From assembly GCA_944989445.1 (NCBI GenBank), contig CALYLW010000133.1, positions 607,001-671,000 on the forward strand: a DNA stretch of 64,000 nt, given 5' to 3'. Below, piece by piece: positions 22,000-35,900 of this stretch (position 1 is its first letter; the number at the start of each line of letters is the position of its first letter). The notes under the pieces are model-generated. The model was not told the origin of the DNA, ran no database searches, and saw nothing but the letters and a program-made list of their open reading frames with translations. Made by a program: the position numbers and the translations under genes. This stretch comes from Ampullaceana balthica (lineage: Eukaryota; Mollusca; Gastropoda; Lymnaeidae).

Positions 22000-24860
22000 A
22001 AGAGATTATTATATTATCTTATATATTATAGTTGCTCCTTCATTACATAATAATTTTTCCTAGTAAGCTTTTCTATGGTTTGTTTCTGGTCTAACATTTG
22101 TATAACAGTTTTGTGTGTTTATAATTTTTGTATCTCCTAGTTTGTTAAGGTAATACATTCCACTCCTTAATTTGTAAAGAAATAATGATTTTTAGGTATT
22201 CGTTCTTGCGAAAGAAACCATAAAAAGCATTCATCCCAATGTATTTGTCTAATTAGATTTTTGTTAAGTTGCATTCGAAGGATACAATGTTATGTTTTAT
22301 GTATTAATTTGCTCTATTTATCCTTCATAGGTCCTATTGTAATTCTAAGATTGTTAACTTAACTAATAAAGTTAGTCTTGTCAGTTGTAAATGTTCATAA
22401 ATGAGTTTAGCAGCTTTCTATTTTTTGTTGTTGTTGTTGTTGTTGCTGTTGGAATTAGTTCTAACGTATCTAAATTTTCTTTGGCAGATAGGTATTTCTG
22501 ATGTGTCTTAACATATCGAAGTTATATAATTTAAATAAGCCATGGCTATTTTTTTAATGGTTAATTTAATTGCTAGGATATATAAACATCGGATGAAATG
22601 ATATTATCATGTACAATAGTAATATATTGCACTGGCAATAATACCGATTAGCCAATGCCAATATAACATGCATTGTATGTGATACAATTAAAATACCTTT
22701 AACATACAAATATGCTTCATATTGTTAGTACGTGATAAGTATAGATCGACAGCATGGCTCCGATGAGACGGTACAGAAACTTAAGTTACAACTTTCCCTT
22801 AACAACCATTGAGTCAAAGTCTAGAGTATCTTTTGTGAATTGGGGTAATTCCCAACTCAGAAATAAAGTTTCCTGCTGTTTATCATGTTCACGGATTAAA
22901 CATTTTGCATTCGAATTTAAAATTATCGTTAAGAGTGTGGCAATGATAACAGAAAAAAAATGGGAGGGGGGATCCATTTCGTGATAAAAGATAAACATTG
23001 TGTAATGTCGATTTCTAAGACAAAAATCGAGTGTGCTGAGAGTACATTACTCATAACTCTTTAATGGGGTATGCATTTTAAAGCGATCCAATATTATTTG
23101 AAAAATAATTTTAAAGTTCACGTACTTGATTTCTCGTGATTATGTATCTGCGCAGTAATTCTGTACTGCTGAGCGGCGTCTGTCAGATAACTGCGCGGCA
23201 GCGCTGATTTAAGGCAACACTGAAGTGGGCCTGAATAAAGTGTTAAGTGAAACCGTAAAAGGTGGTGATTCCTGGAGTTAGGTATCGAATACCTCACCCC
23301 AATATACACCTACTTAGGCTGTTCAACCAGCTTCAAGGTTGTAGCACTGTAAACTCTATTATCTTTCCGCTAACCACTCGTCGTTGTATTGTAGGTTACA
23401 AAAAAAAATATTAAAAAATGATGCTGTTCAATCAATTGGTACAACACTTATCAGATGAGTTGGTCTGATAAACAAACATTTAATTAAGCTAGTCATTAAA
23501 CTTTGCAAGGGCATGTATTTCAAACTAGACTGACAGATATCGATTTTATTTTAAAAAAAGTAATCAGTAATAAAAATCAGCTCTTGAAATTATTTTGATA
23601 ACGTGCATTATCTTAATACATATGAGCATTAGGGAAACTTGAGGCACAATAAAATTCAATAAATATCTTTGTATTTTAAAAAAAAACGTTTGAATCTTAG
23701 CATGTTATTTCTAATTCAAACACAACATTTAGACGGAGAAGGATTAAAAACACATTTCTTGTTAATATGGAATAACCAACAAAAACATTTCCAGTTTCTT
23801 CACGTCTGCTATTTGAGCATGGAATGGAATCCCTAAAAGAACTAAGAAAAAGTACACTCTATCAAATTACAAACTCTATTGAAAATGCAAGGCAAGAATT
23901 AAAAAAATATTTTAAAAAATTGATATGCGCAGGACGCAATTTTCTTTTCTACCGATTTAGCTTCTGTAATATATACCATAGGATACAATTTTTAAGAGGC
24001 CTTATATTTCATGCTTTTCCATTTAGGCCCAAATGCCATATACAACTCAAACTCTACTCGGTACATCAATCTAAACATTTAATTTAATTAGCTTTTTTTT
24101 TCTAAATATCGATGTAATTCAATACAAAAAAGTAATAACTAACTACTCTATAAGTGTTGAATGAAAATATATTCCAAGGCTACTTGAGTCATATGTAGCT
24201 AAGTAATAGCTTGATTCAATTGGCTTAATATAAGTATATTTAATCAAGATACTAAGAATTAAGAAATTTTTAAAAGGAAAGAAAACAATGAAAGACAAAC
24301 TGCGTGATGTTGGTTCACCTGGCCACGGGTTCATAACCAAATGGATATATTCACAAAACCTGCTACTTATTGAGTATGGATTTATTAGAGATGTGCTGAA
24401 ACAAAGGACCTAGATAATAAAGTTTTAAACAAACCCATTTCAAATAAAAAAATTAAATTTAATCATATATATTTAATTTTTGCATATGAAAGTTTTGTTA
24501 AACTGAAACAATTAGTTTTTTTTTATTATAGTATGTTTTTATTTGTAAATTTTTTTTTAAACTCATAAGATGTAACTAAATTTTACAGGATGTGACTAGT
24601 AATAGCAATTGTGTTAAAAATACAAACGATTCCAAGAAATAGTATACACAAAGTGTGTATCCGGAACGGAATGAGATGTAACGATTTTCTGGGAAGTCTT
24701 TTGTTAAAATAAAAATCGGCCGGGATCCTTACACCGTTTGAAAAGACTTCTACACATGAGCTGTTGCATATGGGAGGTCGTCAACGACCATCTTCTTAAC
24801 TTAACTTTGGTTCATATAAAAAAAAATTCTCATTTGTTATTTCTCTCCACCCTGAAGTAT
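22000..24860. other. Intergenic, mostly unannotatable
   Basis: Contains a (TTG)n tract near 22425-22445 and a GC-richer patch at about 23140-23260 (CTGCGCAG, CTGCGCGGCAGCGCTG) resembling the end of the hAT MITE nested at 29835-30023. Short ORFs at 22754-22998 and 23824-24087 show no domain I recognise; the second may be another LINE tail remnant. Confidence 0.35.
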
Positions 24861-24959
24861 TTACACAATCATTCACAATAAGCCCATTTGAGTTAAACAC
24901 TAAGATTGATGCAGAATATCTCTTATACGATATTGCTCAGGTTTTCATTTATAAATTTT

Positions 24960-26414
24960 TAAAAAAATAATTATATATATATATATATATATATTTGTAA
25001 TTTTTTTAAAATTTTGCATGCTCTATATAAGTTTGCAGCCGAAGAAACCTATGCAATAGCTGTTGCAAATAAATACTCATGTTCTTCTGGAAATCTCATA
25101 AGTCACAATGAAAGTAATTATTTTGTATAATTACTTTTTTTTTAAAAAAAGGTTTTAATAGTAAAGTGTTTCTATTGGTAGCTTTTAATTTTCTGTTTAA
25201 TTAGCACCGTGTTTCAAACAAAAATTGATATAGCTCTATCACTTTTAATTGTGTTGTCAAAATAGATGTTTAAATATGTTAAACACGCATAAAATATGAG
25301 GTGTATTCAATGTGCATATTTTTAAATCTTATCTTATGTTATATATTACAGATTGCCCTTCTGTTCAGAAAAATTATTGCATCCTATGCTTATCCCTGGT
25401 TTTTGTGTAGTAGTGCATGTTTGTTAGAGTTTTAAATGTTTATAGTATTGATTGTGTGTTGGTTTTCCTGTTTTCATTAGGCAACCTATTACATGTCCAA
25501 ATTACAGACGGAAAGAACGAGAATCTGCATGTGTTTGTTCTGGCATACACAATAAGTCAATAAGAAAAACATTTTGGGTATCTGAGGGTTGTTTAAGATA
25601 ATCTTTGTGTTGTATTTCCACGTTTGAATAAATTGACCTATATATTAGTGTTACATTTCTCTTTATTTTTCTATTCTCTAGGGTTGCTATGTTTAATGAG
25701 TGTGACCCATTATGTTACTCTTATCAGTTTTGAATATTTTACATTTTATCATCGCCCAGCAGCTGCACGGAGCACTTAAATACTGTGAAGTCAGTCAAAA
25801 GAGCTCAAAATGAATGCCACGTGGTGCAAGTTGTTTATAAAATAAGGAGCTCAGCATGTTCGCAGATCCAAAGTTTATAAATAAACAGAGCTCTTTAACT
25901 ACACGTTTGACGTGACCTACATTTGAAATCTAATCTTTCTCCATTCATATCTGGCCCAACCACCTTAGACCACTTGAGTCTTAAGCGTCCTATTCACATA
26001 TTTGGTTTACTTGGGTCTTGGATCACTTGAGTAATGAGGACAGTTGGTTTCGTTTGTCGACCGAAACTTAACTAGGGTGGGATTTCCGTAAGATAGAAAG
26101 TTTCGGTCTGTTAAATAAAATAATTGAAATAAGGGGTATCAATAAAATTAGGGATAACTCCCACAATTTTCCTTTTATTTTACGTCCTTTATTTTTTATC
26201 ATTATATTATATATATATATATATATATATTAATTTGATTTTGACGTATTAAAGGAAGCTTCTTTTCGTTGGGATTATTACCGTAAATTGCATGGCGCTT
26301 TTTAAAGGGAGAATATGCTAAAAAGTTAAAGGAAAATTAAAGTATAAATATATTAATTATATACAAATTCAAGCATATGATGTGTCAATGGTATTTTTTT
26401 AGCATTATACAATG

Positions 26415-26506
<92 letters not shown>

Positions 26507-26603
26507 GTTTACGATATTGATTTCAAAGAAAATTTTCAATAACTAAAAATAACATACTAGATAATGAAGTTTAAAGTTGACAACAAAGGAAATATGTATA
26601 TAT

Positions 26604-26640
<37 letters not shown>
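24960..26640. other. AT-rich intergenic with long (TA)n tracts
   Basis: (TA)n runs at about 24975-25000, 26205-26232, 26418-26507 and 26602-26653; the third is about 90 bp. Between them lies non-coding AT-rich sequence with no domain I recognise. Confidence 0.5.
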
Positions 26641-26652
<12 letters not shown>

Positions 26653-26656
<4 letters not shown>

Positions 26657-27748
26657 GGCTGCGGTAATTAACAATTAATTAATCGACAAACCACTTCCAA
26701 ATGTAATAGAAGTCAAAAAGTGAAATATTTCGGCCGATAAATATAAACTAATTTCCGGACGATTACATGAACATTTTGGTTTTTAACTATTCACTGACGT
26801 GAATATTCAAAATGTTGATAAAGGTTATTGTGTCCAATGAGAGAAATCAAACAAAACAATAGGCTTTATAAAAAGAAACTTTCACAAACGTAATAGAGAT
26901 ATAAAACTAAAATGATACCTCACTTTGGTAAGAACGTACTAAAATATGCATCTTCTGTATGGGACCAATCCACCAATCCATTGATAAACTAGAACAAATT
27001 CAAAAAAGAGCTGCCAGATTCATTACTGGAGAATATTCAAAACTGACAAGAATAACAACACTAGTTAAATCATTTAACCTTGAAATTCTAGGGGATAGAA
27101 AAACCAAAAGTAAAGTAGTCATCATATATAAAGTAATTAATTATAATTTAGAAATACAACACAAAGATAACTTAATACAATCTTCAGATAGACATAAGGA
27201 TTAAAACACCTTTCTTAATACGTATGCAAGAACAAACACATACAAATTGTCATTCTTCCGTCCAGAATTCGGGCATGGCATAGGTTGCCTGAAGAAACCA
27301 GGAAAACCGACACTTTATCAAAATGTAAATCTCTAAAAAAAAATCTTAACTAAACACAAACCATAGGTAAGCGTAGGACGCAAAAATATTCTGTATAGAA
27401 GGAGCGTCTGCAACAGATAAGATAAGAATAAACAAACCAAACATCCACTACAGTATCGGGAAATTCAGCTGAGACAATCTAAAGCTATATTGAACGATTG
27501 TTCAGCTTTGCTGGTTATATTGCCAATAAGACCCGCTCATCACTTGAACCAAATAATGTCAATACACTTGTCTGTTTGCTTTGTTGGTTAAAAGATGTCA
27601 TATATAGAAGACATTCCAGTGTTATTTCGATTTTTGACAAATGTTACTTATAAAAATTTCAATTTTTGGCTGAAATCGAAAGTAACGATTAATTACTCAT
27701 AATTTTTTCAAAAGTTAACGATTAAATTTAAATTAATAGTTAATAAAA
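26653..27748 (+). mobile_element. hAT-like element TTAGGGCTGCGG, copy A, interrupted by a LINE
   Basis: Begins TTAGGGCTGCGGTAATTAAC directly after a (TA)n tract and ends near TTAACGATTAAATTTAAATT. The ends and body match copies at 29579, 54688 and (inverted) 57986. A LINE 3' fragment lies within it at about 26850-27430. Confidence 0.65.
26850..27430 (+). mobile_element. 5'-truncated LINE, reverse-transcriptase ORF C-terminus
   Basis: One frame (about 26945-27204) reads YASSVWDQ... LEQIQKRAARFITG, the conserved post-RT region of CR1/Jockey-like non-LTR retrotransposons, before a stop. It ends TTCTGTATAGAAGGAGCGTC and GATAAGATAAG. The insertion splits the surrounding hAT-like element, so it is younger than that element. 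The same tail is shared with SINE family B. Confidence 0.75.
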
Positions 27749-28009
27749 TGACTAAAAAAAACAATTTGGTATCTTATGGCCATAAAAGCATATCTTCCAT
27801 TCTTTAGTTAAAAAAAACAAAAAAAAACATTATTTAAAACAAGGCACGCTTTTGAAAATAATAATAATGTACTTAAAAATCTGACATATTTCTTGAGAGC
27901 CAAAAAACTAAAAACCTTGATTAAATTGCCTATAAAAAAATAAAAACAATCGTAATTCCACTACATAAATATTGACTTCTGATTCTCCATGGACGAAACG
28001 AACACACAT

Positions 28010-28065
28010 TTGCTCTCTCTCTCTCACTCACTCTGTCTCTCTCTATCTCTCTCTATATGTGTATA
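28010..28065. repeat. CT-rich microsatellite
   Basis: TCTCTCTCTCTCACTCACTC followed by further CTCT units and a short TATA run. Low-complexity sequence only. Confidence 0.8.
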
Positions 28066-28497
28066 TATAATTATATATGTTATATATGATATATATTGAT
28101 ATATATTAATTTTTAATACACAACTACGTAAACAGCTAGTTTGAAAGTAGCATAAAAAATAACTATGTACTAGAGGAAATAAGTATTTTAACGAATGTTT
28201 AGAGTTTTGTTTAGAGTGTATTTCTATATGCATTTTATTTAGCCAAAAAGTTATGTGAACTTATTTAAAATGCGTATAGCATCGTTCCGTGTGTTTCAAC
28301 GTACTTTGCTTTAAAGAAAGCTTTTTTAAATAAAGTTGTCAACAACTAATATACCTTAGTCAACTAAGAATGGTTCAAGATGAGAATTAATACATTTTAA
28401 CAATTGCTATTTATATATTACATTAAAAAAACACTTTAAGGACAACAAAAATGTGATGAAACAATTGGTAGGTCAGAATTAACAATTAATTTAAAAC

Positions 28498-29135
28498 TGG
28501 CAACAAAGCCCGTCCAAGGACGGGAATAAGTGAAGAAGGAAATGTGAAGTACATGGTAGGACAGCACAACAACCACATCAACTGACTTCGAAATGAAAAT
28601 GAAACGTCAGCAGTCGTTGTTTAAACCAGCGGCTTTGACCAGAGACCCTACCTCCTCCCACACAATGGTCTGTCCAGAGACCCTAGCTCCCCCACCACAC
28701 CGTGGTCAGTCCTGAGAACCTACCTCCCCCACTCCGTTGTCTGTCCAGAGACCCTATCACCCACATCGCGGTCCGTCCAGAGACCCTACCTCCACCCACA
28801 CACAACGGTCTGTCATGAGACACTACCTCCCCACCACCGTGGTTTGTCGAGAGACCCTACCTCCCCTCCACCGCGATTTGTCAAGAGACCCACCGTCTCG
28901 ACATGCCGTACATGTGTATAACGTCAAAAAACCTATACATTATAGTTATAATAAATAACCCGTAAATACAAAGTTTTTGACTACAAAATAAACTCTTTGA
29001 AAACAAACTGCACAAAAAAGTAACTCGTTTTGTGCGTCGTTCAATATGTAAATGAGATATAATTTTTATCCGCTAGTGATTCGCTGTAGGAGTCTGTAGG
29101 ATCAATCGCTATCGATGACCGCACAGACAATTGCC
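28498..29135 (-). mobile_element. Helitron-like non-autonomous element, copy 1
   Basis: On the minus strand it ends with a hairpin CCCGTCCTTGGACGGG followed by CTTTGTTGC, matching the ends of copies at 48235-48793 and 51300-51615. The interior holds a degenerate minisatellite around CCAGAGACCCTACCTCC (about 28640-28900). A hairpin just before a CT-rich terminus fits Helitrons. Confidence 0.5.
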
Positions 29136-29578
29136 TTTTATTATGTATATAGTATTTGCCTTGTAATGTTTGCCTTGTGATGAATCAAGTTAAAAAAATA
29201 ATACTGATTATCATTATACATTACATTAATGCATTGCTATGTCAAACAAGTACAAACAATAACATGTGTTCAATAAGCTATTGCATATAAAAACATGTGG
29301 GTACTCTCATAGTGGGTATTTTATATTTGACATGACAAGTCATTTCCTGAGGCCAGTTAGCATACAGTATCTTTTTACGGACATAAATTTTACCATTATT
29401 TTAGTGTTTGTAAATTAAATAAATTGAAGTATCATTAAATTATAATATGCAATATTGCATACGGTCAAGATATAATAAGCTATATGAACAAGACTTACCA
29501 GGCTATACATCAAGTTCATATAGTAAGTATAAAGCAAATTATCGATGGTTATTTGGTCAAGTTTTATATATATATATA

Positions 29579-30399
29579 TTAGGGCTGCGGAAATTAACGA
29601 TTAATTTATCGATTAATCTTTAAAAAATTTTAACGATTAAATTTTGTAACGATTAATCGAGCCCCACTTATAAATGTACTGGAAGTCAAAATGTAAATTA
29701 TTTCGGCTGATAAATATAAACTAATTTCCGGACGATTACACGAACATTTTGGTTTTAAACTATTGACTGACACGAATGTTCAAAATGTTGATAAAGGTTA
29801 TTGTGTCCATTGAGAGAAATCGTTTTGCTACCATGCAATGTTCCCTCTAAGTCTAAGCTTCGTTAGTCCGTGTGCAAAGTTTAAAAAAACAAACTCGTGT
29901 GCAAAGTTGCACAACGTCTATTTTTGTGTGCATTATATTTTACAAAATTTTCCTCGCTGAGTCTAAACTCCTGCATGGCGTCGGTCAAATATCTGCGCAG
30001 CCGCGCTGCTTAGAGGGGCCATTGCTACCATAGTTCTAACACTTCGCTTACATATCACCTGCAAACCAAACATCCACTACAGTATCAGAAACTTCAGCTG
30101 AGACAGTCTAAAGCTATGTGAACGATTGTTCAGCTCAGTTGGTTATATTGTCCATAAGACCCGCCTATCACTTGAACTAAATAATGTTAATACACTTGTC
30201 TTTTTGCCTAGTTGGTTAAAAGACGACATATAAAGGAGACATTCCAGTGTTATTTAGATTTTCAACAAGAACGTTTAATAAATGTTACTTATGACACCAT
30301 AAATTTCAATTTCTGGCTTTAATCGAAATTAACGATTAATTAATCGTTAATTTGGCAAAACTTAAGGATAAAATTTAAATTCATGGTTGCCAGCCCTAA
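29579..30399 (+). mobile_element. hAT-like element TTAGGGCTGCGG, copy B
   Basis: Terminal inverted ends TTAGGGCTGCGG / CCAGCCCTAA, set in (TA)n on both sides. Carries TTAACGATTAAT-type subterminal repeats. Contains a nested MITE at 29835-30023. Confidence 0.75.
29835..30023. mobile_element. Nested hAT MITE with TSD GCTACCAT
   Basis: Ends GCAATGTTCCCTCTAAG and CTTAGAGGGGCCATT are inverted, and the 8-bp repeat GCTACCAT flanks it exactly (29827-29834, 30024-30031). It sits inside copy B of the TTAGGGCTGCGG family, so it is younger. Confidence 0.8.
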
Positions 30400-30459
30400 T
30401 ATATATATATATATAATTTTAAATGAGTAAGATATAGATGCGATCATGCCTGAAATGGA

Positions 30460-30560
30460 GGGAAAAGGGGGGGTCTGAGATTTGTGACAGATTGTGACAG
30501 GGGGAGAGGGTGGAGTTAAAAATGGTAAAAAATACTTTGAAGTACTTTATGGACGGCCTC
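30460..30560. mobile_element. Partial GGGGCCGTCC-type MITE
   Basis: The sequence GATTTGTGACAGATTGTGAC and the end CTTTATGGACGGCC match the right half of the element at 4605-4855. The left terminus is missing. Confidence 0.5.
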
Positions 30561-30756
30561 TATGTATGTTTTATTTTACAATATAAAATTGTTTAAAGAA
30601 CAAATATTTTTGAGGGTTTATTTTTAAAAAAAATTATATATATATATATAATTTTTCTTTTGGATATGTATCAAACTTTTTTTGCACATCGAATTCAACT
30701 ATGTATTAGCTCTAAAGTAAAAACTTCCGTGTGTAATATCTTACTAATCTCTATGC

Positions 30757-32167
30757 CAGTGGTTCTCAACCTTCTGAGTTTCAAGGACCACTTTAAAAAT
30801 TTGCGTCTTAGCCACGGACCACTACTGAAAATTGTGCTACTGCCGTGCTGGAAATGTATATATTATTATACTTTGTATATAATTAGTTACTATTATACAT
30901 TTTAAGGTAATTAAAACTATACTAATATGATACGATTTGCGTGCTACCAAAAATATTGAATGGAAACAGATTGTAATGGCTTTTTTTGTAATGAATAAAT
31001 GTCACTTATTCTATTCTTATACTTATAGTCTTATTCAATTCGTATTGCTTACTATAACACAAAATTAAAAGTCATAAACAGTAGTTATTATTAGTAAGAC
31101 TGCTTTATTAGTTTATTTAGTGCGAGCCTTGAGCTTGCACATTTGAGCACAGCACATCGAAACGAGGTGTAATACTTGAAAGACTCATTCGTATTTCATT
31201 TTCAACCTGAAGTCTGGAAAAATATTTTGTGTTGATTATAAACAATTCAGAAAATCCACATTCACAGAGATATGATGTTGCAAAGGGTAAAAGTATTTTT
31301 TACCTTTCTGAGACAGTTCTGAGTAAACTAGAAAATTTCATCAAGCTCACTTTCTGATGCAACATATTCATAGTAGTATCGCTGGACAGTTCCATGAATT
31401 GGTTTAAATTCGGTGGCAGTAAATTTAATAAGTCAATGTGTGCAAAAAACTGTCTGAATTCATACAATTGATCAAACATGTGAAATTTCCCTTGAAATAA
31501 TCTTGTTTTACAAAGATCAAGTTTTCATAAAAGCAGAGACTTTGTCGCTGAGAGTAATTAAATGTGTCTGCTTTCCTCGCAGAGATGAATTAAGTTTATC
31601 GATTTCTTTAAAAATGTCAACCAAGTAAGCCAGAACAGCAACCAATAAGCTATACTACAAATGATCAACAAGCTTTGATTGTTCTTCTTCAAGAAACTCT
31701 CTCACAGCATCACGTAATTCAAACAGTCTTTTTCCAATCAGGTTTATTAAACCTTTGCAACTCGTAAAGCTTACAAAAATGATGCTATTAACGCCTTTTC
31801 ATTGACTTTATTTGTTTGTCGTATGCAGAGCTTCTGACTATCAAGTGAATGTTTAGCACAAAAAGTATTTCAATGGTTTCTCTGAGCAGACATTATGATT
31901 AGAGTTTTGCAGGTTTCATCGCTTCATTTTCAAGAATTTGAGAGCATATTACAAATTGGGGTCTGTGTTGATCATTTGCTGCATACATATAATGTATTAG
32001 CAAAAGTAAATATAGACTCAAAACATATTGTTTCGGCGCTATGCTCTCACCATCGAGTGACTAAAATTAATCAATATATTCAACATGTGACAAAATTTAT
32101 ACAGTTTCGTGTTCTTAATTAAAAAAAAATCATGATTTGCTCGCGGACCATAGGTTGAGAACCACTG
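30757..32167 (-). pseudogene. hAT transposon with decayed transposase
   Basis: Terminal inverted repeats CAGTGGTTCTCAACC / GGTTGAGAACCACTG and a perfect 8-bp duplication CTCTATGC (30749-30756, 32168-32175). On the minus strand, about 31120-31290 reads PFATSYLCECGFS, then KYFSRLQVENE and SSITPRFDVLC, the C-terminal dimerisation region of ZBED5/FAM200-type hAT transposases. Frames upstream are broken by stops and indels, so it is not functional. Confidence 0.85.
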
Positions 32168-32175
32168 CTCTATGC

Positions 32176-32902
32176 AACCTTTTGTTGAATTTTCTCAATT
32201 TATTTTTTTCAGCAAATTAAAAGACTAATAGACACCAAAAAAAAATTTATTACGGCTAGGTTAAGTTTTATATCTGTTTGTCATCTTAATATAAATCCTT
32301 CAATTTTAACACAATGTTTGCGTTTGCTATTGATTTAAGATTAAAAAAATTTAAATGAAAAATAACGAATATTTGCAGTAAGTGGCTGGGAAATCAGAAT
32401 TACAAAAAATACAAAAAAATTAATGACCAACTTACAAAAGCACCTTATTAAAATTTATGTTCCCTATTGTTCTATGCTAAACGCGAAGTATTTAAAAAAA
32501 AATTATTTAACGATATAATACACACAATTTAAACGAAAACGGAAATACTTTGAAATCATTTTTAAATATAAATCTTAGAAATATACCATAATAAATGAAG
32601 GATGTTAAGACTCATTTCTTTCAAAAACAGAAATTAACACTTAAACGCCTATCATAATCGTACTATGCCCAAGGTCTAAGCACTATCACATTTCCTGATT
32701 AAAGTTGAAAGGGCTTAATCGTTTTCTGACAAAAATTAAACAAAGAAATAGTGTACCTCAAAAAATGTTGTCAGTTTTATGGACATCGGTTGGAGATGCA
32801 AGTTGTGTCTTTAGAAAGTTTACCAGATGTACACGTTTATATTTTTAAAATTATATTAAATGTTTTATTTTTTTGCTTTTAAATTGTATTTGTACTACGT
32901 TA
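32176..32902. other. Upstream region of gene 2
   Basis: About 730 bp before the gene 2 start codon. AT-rich; no promoter element can be singled out. No ORF of interest. Confidence 0.35.
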
Positions 32903-32984
32903 ATGGCGCTAAATAAGATGATTAACATACACGTGTCAGTTGCCCTAGTTTTATTGTTTTTCTGTGGTGAAGCAGAGTTGAGTG
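32903..32984 (+). CDS. Gene 2 exon 1, signal peptide
   Basis: Encodes a start [10 protein letters not shown] followed by the hydrophobic core [12 protein letters not shown] and a likely cleavage after GEA. Donor AGTG|GTAAGT, phase 1. Confidence 0.75.
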
Positions 32985-35900
32985 GTAAGTTCAACGCATT
33001 TTAATAAGTTAACTACATGATTTAATGTTACATTTTTGTTTCATTTTAAGAATATTCATTAAATAGTCGCAATCATTTTTTTGTCGAATTTTATGCATTT
33101 GATCCAACATCATTACAAGAGCAACACATACTTCTAAGCAGTAAAAACAATATCTGCAACTTTATCTATTAATTCTGATTTTGAAATGACTCTCTTAAAT
33201 CATCTTCTAAATACAATTCAACCGAACTATTTAATGCTTCAATGTAAAACCTTGAGAAAAATGTATTCAAGCAAGGGATTTCTGACAGCAAAGTTTCATC
33301 AAATTTGCCACTGCTATATCACTGCTTGTTTACACCTATTATGTTGCCTCTTACTTATGTGTAGTTATCTCAGTAAAAAGGAATACATATAGATAAAAAA
33401 AAGAAATTACATTAAAGATCACCAGACCCATCAGTTTAACATGTGAAGTTCGAAGATCTGTGCATTTCAATTATTTCATAACAAATATATAAATATATGT
33501 ATATATATTTCTCAATATCGTGTAAAATTGAATGGGGAATACAATATTAAGAGTTTAGTAAAAACATATTTATGGCCCCTAGCCACGAGTAAATGGACAT
33601 TAGGAGTTCAGTGCCCTATTTAATATAGGCTTTTAAGTTTTTATATACAAAGATTGGTCAAAATCAAGTTATCGTCTCATTATCTAACACTTAAACTAAC
33701 TAATTTGTATACAACTAATATAATAAAAAATACTTTAAGGGGCCCCTGGGCCCATTCGGTTCAAGATGAACATTTTGAAAACCTGTTCATTTAAAATGGA
33801 TATGTTTCTCAAGATCGTTAAAAACTGAGTGGGATATAATACCCTACTATATACAAAAAAGAATATTTGATCTCTCCCCCCGGGGAGATTCGCTGTAAGA
33901 AGTAAATTTCAAAATTCTGGTTATTTTAATTAAGTTTCATCATGGATATATTTCTCAAGATCGTTAAAAATAGAACGGAAAATAATATCTCAAACATATA
34001 CGAAAAAAAGCAATTTGGGGTCCCCGGTTCTGAGCAATTGGACATTAGAAGTGCAGTGCCCTTTGTTATTTTAATATTGGCTACCAATTTTATGAAAGTT
34101 TGGTTAAGATCCATTCATTTCCACAGTAGCTAACCCATACACTAATTATTATATATCTCATATTAGCAAAACACGAAATTAAGGGCCCCAGGTGCCATTC
34201 AGTGCAAGATGTTAAGTCTAAAAAACCTATTTATTTCAAACAATATCATAGTGGATATATTTATCTATATTTCGCAAGATCTTTAATAATTGAGTGGGGA
34301 ATAAAATCTTAAACGTTTATGATAAAAGACATTTTGGGCCCCAGCACCGAAGAAATGGACATTAGGACATCAGTGCCCTATAGTATTTCAACTTTGGCTA
34401 CCAAGTTGTTATATACAAAGTTTGGTTAAGATCCATCAATTTACATAATAGCTACCGTTTAAAAAAATTTGTATAATGCTCATTTAAGCAAAAGACAACA
34501 TTATGGACCCCGGAGCCCAAAGAGTGTTACGATTAAAATAATAAATTAGCCAGTTACCATTACGGGAGCGTACTTAAGAGATTCCGAAAGTTGCATGGCG
34601 ATCGGATGAATGATTTTGTCAGCTATAAAGGACATACATACATACTTTTTTTTTGGGGGGGGGGAGATTTGCCTGGCATACTCATCACAATAACAAATAA
34701 GTAAGAAATTAAAATAGATATAAAGGCATAAACTATGTTTCGTTGTAAATAATTATCTGAGTTTTTTGTTTGTTATTTTAATATGCTTCTTTTAGAATGG
34801 AATACAAAATCGGGAATCATGTTCACTGTAAACAACATCACGTACAACGAAGAATCCGGAGTACCATTATTTGTAGTTAGAGGAGCGAATGTTACTCTTT
34901 GTTGTTTTGCTGAGGATTTCTCTAGCGTTGCCATCAGTAAAAGTTGCAATGCAAGTAACATAACAGATATAGTGAGGCTGGTATCACATCGAATCAATGA
35001 CTTCCAGTGTGCTGATATGGGGGCATACTATTGTAAGAAAAACAGCAGTAGTGATACACGCCGCATTGATCTCGCTGTAAGGGATTGTAAGTATTTGTAT
35101 TATTTTTTTTAAAATTACATTTTAAAATCTTTTATTTTTATCTGCTACACAATTTTAAACATAATGAAACACGTTGCTTTTAAATATCACTTAAATTATG
35201 TAATTTTTTTACCTATATCGTCTAATACTTTATTATTATAACTTTAATTTAAATGTTCATAAAACATAACACATTTTTTTAAACGCATCCAAAGAAATTT
35301 TTCACGGAATTATTGATAACCAAAATATGTACAACTATAGGTAGGTTTAACATATAGTTCACACATAGTTCATTTTATGTTATATATCAACGGTGTCCAA
35401 ACTGCGGATCGCGAGTAGCATGCGGCTCTTATGTGTTCACATTGGGGTTCCGAAAAATTTAAGTATTTATAACTTTATATAAAATTTTTAAAAACGAAAT
35501 TTAAAAAGAAAATGACAGGGGATTGAAAACAAAATTGGACTTAATTTAATTTTAAAAGTTGTATGAAGAGATTATTTTCAGGTTGACTGGTGATGTAAAC
35601 TATTGCATTTTTGGTTCCGGTTTTGTTAAAATTCGCATTTAGGAAGTATTGACCATGACTGTCGGTCATACTAAAGCTAATAGCCTAACTTATTATTTAA
35701 AAATTTACACCAAGTACCGCAAAAAGTTGCAGGAACTGAAAATAAAAGGAATAAAATAGTTTTCTACCCGAATGGGCAGAGGGCTTTACATTTACCGATA
35801 CAGAAAATAAACCAAGTTTCCTTCTTTTGCAAAATGCTGCTAGCAAATTAAAAAAGGGAGCAATTGGAAGCGACACTATCGGTTGTTCTAAATTAAGATG

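Noticed and set aside
22754..22984. 76-codon ORF starting MAPMRRYRN
   Set aside because: No domain, no splice partner, and an overlapping minus-strand ORF of similar length; not supported as a gene.
34783..34795. In-intron ATG at 34783 as the start of gene 2
   Set aside because: It lies in the polypyrimidine/acceptor region; the signal peptide exon at 32903 joins in phase and gives a secretory start.
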